Source of the DNA: Sclerodactyla briareus
Taxonomy: Eukaryota; Echinodermata; Holothuroidea; Dendrochirotida; Sclerodactylidae
Direction: 5' to 3'
Assembly: GCA_026419785.1 (NCBI GenBank)
Contig: JAODTK010005674.1
Span: 186,001-250,000, forward strand
Length of the DNA: 64,000 bases
Below, piece by piece: positions 58,140 through 64,000 of this stretch; within the stretch, counting starts at the first letter, position 1; the number at the start of each line of letters is the position of its first letter. Under the pieces are notes generated by a model. The model ran no database searches and was not told where the DNA came from. It saw nothing but the letters and a program-made list of their open reading frames with translations. The translations under genes and the position numbers were made by a program.

Positions 58140-61100
58140 GGCTAGGCACCAGGATTGCGCGATTTGAACGGGCAAATGCGCTCTCCCCCATTTTCCCAAA
58201 TGCGCGGATATTGCCAAACAAAAAGGCAAAATGCGCGATCGGTTGCGATTCGGGGGAATTCAAAGTACATTATTTAACAAACACTCAAACACATGACAAA
58301 CGCATATTTTCTTGAGAAAGGAAAAATCGCAATTATGCCGCTGGCCAAAATTCCGCGCAAAATGTAATTTCACTCTAAGTAACACATCCAATCTTGAGGT
58401 GCATTTAAGAAACAATTGACTTTCAAAGATCATTTTAAGGTCACGTAACTTCTGACGATATTTGGAAAATATCTCGAACTTGGGAATATGAAAAATGAAC
58501 TTGAACATACTCCGCCGACTACAACGATCATGAATTTTTACCAAACAAGCGATGCAGCTCTGCATACGGCACATAACGTAAACGAGAGCACACATGCCGT
58601 GCTTTATCGATCAGAGACCGCCGATTGCTAATTATTAGCGATATGCCAAAACACAAGTCACGTACCACCGCAGGCTAGGCCAGCTCTGGGATCCCGATCC
58701 ACGTCAACTAAATTATCCATTCCTGGCTAATCAGCACTCTTGTCTGACGGGGTGATTAACTGACAATTGGAACATTGCCGCACCGGGGAGCACCGATGTC
58801 TTTTTAGTGCACTGTAAACAAAGTTTTCAGGTGTACTACAGTAGTGTCCAAGCATTTTCCGCATCGCGGAAAATCCGCTGAAATCGCGGAATTCTGTATT
58901 ATTTGCGGTTTAAACCGGAACGCCTATGCGCTTAAAAAGAAAGAAAAATTAATTTTGCGCTAATCCGTGAAAAATGCACCAAATATCACAATAAATTCAA
59001 AATGGATCACGCGAGTCACATCGTTCGCTGTAATCCTTTACCATCCATTAATTCCATGTTAAAATTCAACGAAAACATCGGTTTTCATTTCTTCCGAATC
59101 TTGAAAAGCCTACGCACGTTGTTGAACAAGTGCCGTAAACTTTTCAATGCCCCTAGCAAATGCGTCATCCGCCATGTACTTGTAGTAGCTAACTGAACTC
59201 GTAACACCGGGCTTGCCATTATGTACATACAATTTTTCATCTAATGCGCCGAAACTGTGGCCGAACGTTTGTTGCGCACTGCCCAGATAACTGCTGCCCT
59301 GGATCAGCCTTCTAATTGTTACGTGTTACATGTTATCAGTTTGATTTATTACTGTCCCCCATTTCTAACTATACCTATCACATCATGTGTATTGCAAGAA
59401 GCACGATGGCATCACTGTATATCTTCCCGAATGAACGAACTGCCTCGAAATGCACAGTTCTACTGTAGCTACTCGTGCATCAGGGGAATTTCGCTCAACG
59501 TTAGTGTGTGGCCATACACTCAATAACCAAGACATTTTTGAGAAGCGGAATAAAGCGTAATTTGGTTCCTAAAAGCAGAACAAAGCAGAAATTTGACTTT
59601 TAAAAAGCAGAAAATTCTTGCACTTAAAACTACAGTGATAGGGATTCAACAGGGGAACACGCAACTTTCAGACATGTCTCCGTGCACGCAATACCCCATT
59701 ACAGAGACAATATGAATAGTTCCTGCACTACAGTGTCGGTTTCACCTGTGATCGTTCCGCTCACGTACTTCCCGCGTGGCCTTGAGTCTGTGCAGGAATG
59801 TTAACGTAAAGGCATAATTTTACCCCGCGATACGGAAAACGGAGAAAAATCAGGGAAATGCAGTAAAAACGGATTTAACATTTCAAGAATTGTCCCAAAA
59901 ATACCAAAGTCAAACTGAATTGGATATTAATCACCAAAAAATAATAATATTTATTTTTCATGAAAAATTCCTTACTCGAATCAGTGAATTAATGGAAAAT
60001 TAAGCATTTTTGCCACCTACCGCGCTCGCTAATAATTCCAGCCTTAATCATAGAGTTAGTTAGAACTTCCCATAGATTTAATTGTGTGCGATACATAAAA
60101 GGTTTTGCTGTCGTCAGCCTGTACCGAGCCAATATGAAGTGGCCACTTGGTAGTTGAGTAACGCATGTACATTTCAGTGGGAATGCCTTGTCATAAATAC
60201 TAGTCAACATAAGTAGGTGATTGACCACTGTTCCAAACATGGGCGGTAAGCAAGAACATATGAGCTGTTCATGCAGTTTTTATTATTACCGGACCCTAAA
60301 GCTGCGATGTCCATGGCAGCTGGGATATTCGGCAAATAATTCAAGTACACGCTCTCAACACACGTTGGGGCAGTTTTTATTAATTTTCAACAGGTTGCGG
60401 ATTGAGCTGCGAGTACGCGGTGGCGGCTTTGGATCGGCGAAAACACATAAAATATGTTTGTGGGCTTGTTGGCCTATATAATTATGGTCTCCGTAATGCT
60501 GTACTTAACTTATACAGACTACAGATTGCGGTAGCCTGACGGGCATTTCCACGAAACCTTAGCCCGACTGCAGGGAGGGGAAGCCCCGGACTACCGGCGC
60601 ATAGGGATTTTTCGAGCCCTTGAATATAGCATGCACTAATTGGCTACGTTGTTGTTGGCTTATCTCCAAAAATGCAAACACATAATGAGGAGCACAGGAA
60701 CATGGTTGCTTTGTTTTTCTGTGTTTTCCGAATATTACAATTAATGGAAAAATGTGCTCTTTTTACAAAACGGAAAAAATACGGAAAAACAGAATTTATA
60801 AAACGAATTTACAGTTTACAAATGGAAAATTTATTCCTTTAGTTAACGGTGCAAATTGTAGAACAATTATCAATGACAACGTCTGTTGATATGGGTCATG
60901 CCTGTGTGTGGTACTCGCGGCGAGTCAAGCGGATATGCCGCTCGCGTTATCTGAACTTTTAAACTGACATCGAAAACTGTTGAACTGCAACTCCCAGGGA
61001 AGGTGGTAATGAGGACACCTAGGCCTGCGCTGTGTAATTTTAGGTAATGTTTAGCACCACAATTCTTGTGTTTGGATTATTACTCTCGGGTTGTTTGTTT

Positions 61101-61225
61101 TTAGGATTTTTTTAAATGAAAAATCTTGGTATCACGATAACACCATAATGCGCGCTGGAGTTTAAAATGGCACGACTAAGACTATAAATGCGCGATTTGC
61201 GCGATTGCGCAAATCGTGCCTACCC
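58140..61225. mobile_element. Possible 3.1-kb inverted-repeat element
   Basis: GGCTAGGCACCAGGATTGCG (58140-58159) is matched by the complement of 61200-61225 (GGGTAGGCACGATTTGCG), and both continue into GCGCGAT / GCGCAAAT words. The interior has AT-rich sequence, CGCGGAAAATCCGC-type palindromes (58863-58876) and no recognisable transposase, so it would be non-autonomous or decayed. The similarity is short, so this is tentative. It contains repeat R2 copy B. Confidence 0.35.
60170..60470 (+). repeat. Dispersed repeat family R2, copy B
   Basis: Aligns with 46020-46320, same orientation: AAAGCTGCGATG, GCTGGGATATTCGGCAAATA, CTCAACACACGTTGGGGCAG, TTGCGGATTGAGCTGCGA, GGTGGCGGCTTTGGATCGGC. Confidence 0.6.
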
Positions 61226-61521
61226 TTTGGCCCTACAGTGCAATTCATGACCATCAGTCATGAGTCCTCAAGCGCATAAAGTCGATATTACCATTGCGTG
61301 CCGGTGCACGATGAGTTGAAATTGAACAAGTATTAATATTCATCAAACTGATGCATGTTCAGAGCTGAGGCCGATTCATGGTTTCTACCCAAATTTGAGT
61401 AAATTTTGATGACACATCGAGTGCTTACCGATTGATATAATTATCCAGCCCACCCTTGATCACCGGAACATGGGAATAAGCTCTACCGGCTGCCATAAAT
61501 TATGACCATTGACGTTTTTTA
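61226..61521. other. Spacer without supported gene
   Basis: No feature recognised. Confidence 0.3.
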
Positions 61522-62040
61522 GTGAACCTAGCATGGGTTAACCTAATGAATTTTTAGAACCCTGTTTCTCAACTGTGAGCATACCGAGACTAGCAATCGC
61601 TTTGATTCTAGTTTGGATCAGGGTAGGTCCCGAAAACTGCCGTGCATAACAACGTTTTATGCGCAGAATTTGAGTGTTTGAGCAGAACTTCATCTAATTC
61701 ACAGATTCCGATCACCCACACAAATCAATGGCATCCTTTCTATAAATTCTCATTTCCCATTGTTAAAATGATTGTTCAGTCATATTAGTTTACGTCAATA
61801 TTAATGCATATATTAAACTTCCCCCCCCCAAATTAACATATCCTCCCAGAAGAGTAGAACATTCAGCCACGAATAGCAGTAACACCACACGAAGTGCACC
61901 ATCCACCCCCTTTGATACGAACATGGAAATATCGCTAGCACAAAGGTGCCTGAAGTATGGGACCATAGATGAACCTAGTATGGTTTAACCTAATGAATTT
62001 AGCCCTGTTCTAAACTCTGACATACCGAGACTAGCATCTA
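61522..62040 (+). repeat. Direct duplication, copies about 445 bp apart
   Basis: GTGAACCTAGCATGGGTTAA, CCTAATGAATTT, then ACATACCGAGACTAGCA-type sequence (GCATACCGAGACTAGCA in copy 1) at 61522-61595 recurs as ATGAACCTAGTATGGTTTAA, CCTAATGAATTT, ACATACCGAGACTAGCA at 61968-62036. No gene supported in or between the copies. Confidence 0.65.
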
Positions 62041-62683
62041 GACATCTTGGTCCTTAATGAGAATCATGGTCAAAAGTTGTTAGCAAACGACACAATAGGC
62101 CCATTGTTTTTTGAAAACTGCCTTCTTGCCTCATGTTTTAACATTGATCACATAATTGTCATTTGGTTCCCGGACTTTGTGTGGTTTGAGCTACACACCC
62201 TGGGGTGCTTCATTCAACTGTACGAGATGACGTTGTGGCTGGATCCTGAGCGTTTCACCACTGCCATATGCAAAGGAAACAAAAGGTCCACTATTAGATT
62301 TTGTGAATGACTCATCGCATTGAGGCCAATACGTCCTAACAAAGGACTGGGTTGAAGTTAGCGATCCACGTCCCGCTTTCCTTCATAGGTTAGCAATTAA
62401 GGCATGGATTCAGAGTTTGCAGTGTGAAAAGTTGACTGTGGGTTTTGTCTCTACAATGAAAAGTCCAGTAAGTCAATAGTGATGAAATTTCAGGAATTTA
62501 AATCAACTAGAACCGCGACCGATTTCCTGGAGGTTATTGCCTAATGATGCCAAAGTCAAATGGGTAAGTATAAACAACAAGCTATTTGACAAATCAGAGA
62601 TTCAAAGGTCTCTAAGATCGATACTAAATCAATATTCCAAAAACGTTTTAAGGTGTCCATATTTGTAGTTGTTGCTCACTTCA
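62041..62683. other. Spacer without supported gene
   Basis: The plus frame 62047-62310 (87 codons) has no recognised motif. Confidence 0.35.
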
Positions 62684-62871
62684 TTACAATGTCATAAAGA
62701 TTTCCTTTACTTGCTCAATTCGGCCCCCCTCTTTAACAATGTACAGTGTGATTGTACGACCAGAGATTTCAGTTTTTTGTGTACGTAAGAGCAAAGCTGA
62801 ATTTCCCCTCATAAACTGATAGGCAGTGGTTATGGGGATAACATTGAATAGCCTAACCTTCCAGTGTTCAG
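62684..62871 (-). CDS. Candidate terminal exon, product unknown
   Basis: On the minus strand a strong acceptor (TTTCCTCTATTTTGCAG, exon begins at 62871) is followed by two bases and then 61 sense codons to TAA at 62684-62686. The peptide starts EHWKVRLFNVIPITTAYQFM and ends RIEQVKEIFMTL. It includes NSALLLRTQKTEISGR and ITLYIVKEGG, with amphipathic and beta-strand-like segments. This is one of the cleaner splice-plus-frame combinations here. Earlier exons would lie at higher coordinates, beyond the window or unrecognised in 62.9-64 kb. No family recognised. Confidence 0.4.
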
Positions 62872-64000
62872 CTGCAAAATAGAGGAAATAAAAGTGTCTT
62901 GTGACGTAGGTACATTTGTCCAATACAATTTAACCTATTAAAACTCTTATTTTTATTTTTGAATGTATCAGACCAAGCAGAACTCTACATGAAAAAATAC
63001 TTTTCGATACAACAACAATATAAGTGTTAATTTCTGGCATATTCCCTCCTTTTAGGGTTCAAGAAAAGAGCAGGTGACTGCTTTTAATACATTCATCCAA
63101 ATATCAACCTGGATGTGCACATACGCAACTACTGCAACCACATACACTCAATTAATTTTCCTAATCTTGTTTGACCTATGAATGATTTAAGATGAAAGTT
63201 TTGGTGCAAATGTATGATAAAGTGAATTTAAAAGGAAAGTTTCCTGTGACGTACATGACCTGTGATTTCGGGAAATTTTCCCATGGAAAAATAGACCATA
63301 AAAACTATTTTCATCATTTGATCTACATTTCTGAACAATGTATGAAATTTTGGGTACATCAAACATCTATTAGTCATTCCAGGCAGATTACCATTACAAG
63401 TCCAGTCTATTTCACCACCCATCGATTCAAGATTAAAATTTTCCCCCAAGTTTTTTGGTGTGTTTAACTATTTAGTATAATCGTGGCACTATATCAATCT
63501 TCCTGCCATTTATTCCGGGAAGAGTAGCCAAACTTAGTAAGTTACAACAGCATCACTAAGAAGCATTGGTGTCTCTGTATCACCCACACAAATGGCCCAC
63601 CACACACAAAGACCAATAGTATATCACCAAAGCTATGCTGTCCATGATCATTTGTCATTGGTCAACATTTTTATTTGGGCTTGTGCTTTTTCGGCATGGA
63701 TTTTTCAGCCTTCAACAAAAAGGTTGGATCATCAGGTGTTTCATTTTAGTAGAGACCGCTATTGAACCCATGCAGTAGATATTTATAAATTACATGGCAT
63801 TTAACCACACTATGTCCCGTCGACACTTTTGGTCCTGTGTGTCACTGTGATTCGTCACCATTATTAATTTGCTAATTAAATTTCGCAGTGATTCTCATTT
63901 TCACGAATTTTCTTTCATGATCTTGTTGGTCAATGTTCCTACTCATAACTTTACCAGAATGTCACAGGAAAAAACTTTTACCATATGACAACCTGAAGAA
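62872..64000. other. Stretch without supported gene
   Basis: Opposing frames 63192-63467 (plus) and 63228-63449 (minus) overlap and neither has splice support or a motif. Probably intron or flank of the candidate exon at 62684-62871. Confidence 0.35.

Overview
This looks like nuclear DNA from an animal, most likely a marine invertebrate deuterostome (echinoderm or hemichordate type; low confidence). The reasons are: no long ORFs, operons or ribosome-binding sites; short open stretches bounded by GT/AG splice signals; a tRNA-derived SINE; a CR1-like LINE fragment; many small inverted-repeat elements; several satellite arrays; abundant poly-G/poly-C runs; and TAGCCTAGCC-type words. Related repeat copies differ by many one-base gains and losses, so reading frames here may be broken by decay, by uncorrected long-read error, or by both. 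No complete gene can be assigned a function from this window.

Layout. At 1-5 kb there is a dispersed repeat, a short tandem block, a SINE (minus strand, about 2640-2940) and an 8-copy satellite of about 165 bp (3135-4505). At 5-10.1 kb there are candidate minus-strand coding pieces (5228-5542, 7438-7938, 8860-10095), with a TTAA-type element between the last two. From 12.06 to 19.46 kb, two arrays of one minisatellite lie in opposite orientation about 6.5 kb apart with matching outer ends, which resembles a foldback-type transposon. Immediately to its right is the 3' end of a possible plus-strand gene (exons 19720-19832 and 20362-20508, AATAAA at 20565). From 21 to 32 kb little is supported beyond weak minus-strand open frames at 22 kb and dispersed repeats.

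At 32.4 kb there is a complete 447-bp inverted-repeat element with TTAA at both ends. From 33 to 40 kb there are duplicated repeat blocks, a second array of an approximately 180-bp satellite also found inside the foldback candidate, two copies of a GGCCTGTCCACA element, and the LINE fragment (39998-40442, minus). From 44 to 50 kb there is a GC-rich inverted-repeat pair around an AAC/GAC microsatellite, tandem 420-bp units, and further copies of the first dispersed repeat. At 52.3-52.8 kb there is a frame-broken plus-strand coding-like stretch, then an ATCC-rich microsatellite (52.96-53.6 kb), a GGTCAAAGGTCA-bearing minisatellite, and a small element with TACCG ends at 57.5 kb. A possible 3.1-kb inverted-repeat element spans 58.14-61.23 kb, and a candidate minus-strand terminal exon lies at 62684-62871.

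The main theme is a mobile-element and satellite landscape with scattered exons, not a set of cooperating genes. The strongest results are the paired inverted minisatellite arrays, the TTAA element with its second copy, the LINE and SINE fragments, and a three-copy repeat family whose end reads CAGTG followed by TTCGCGCTAA.
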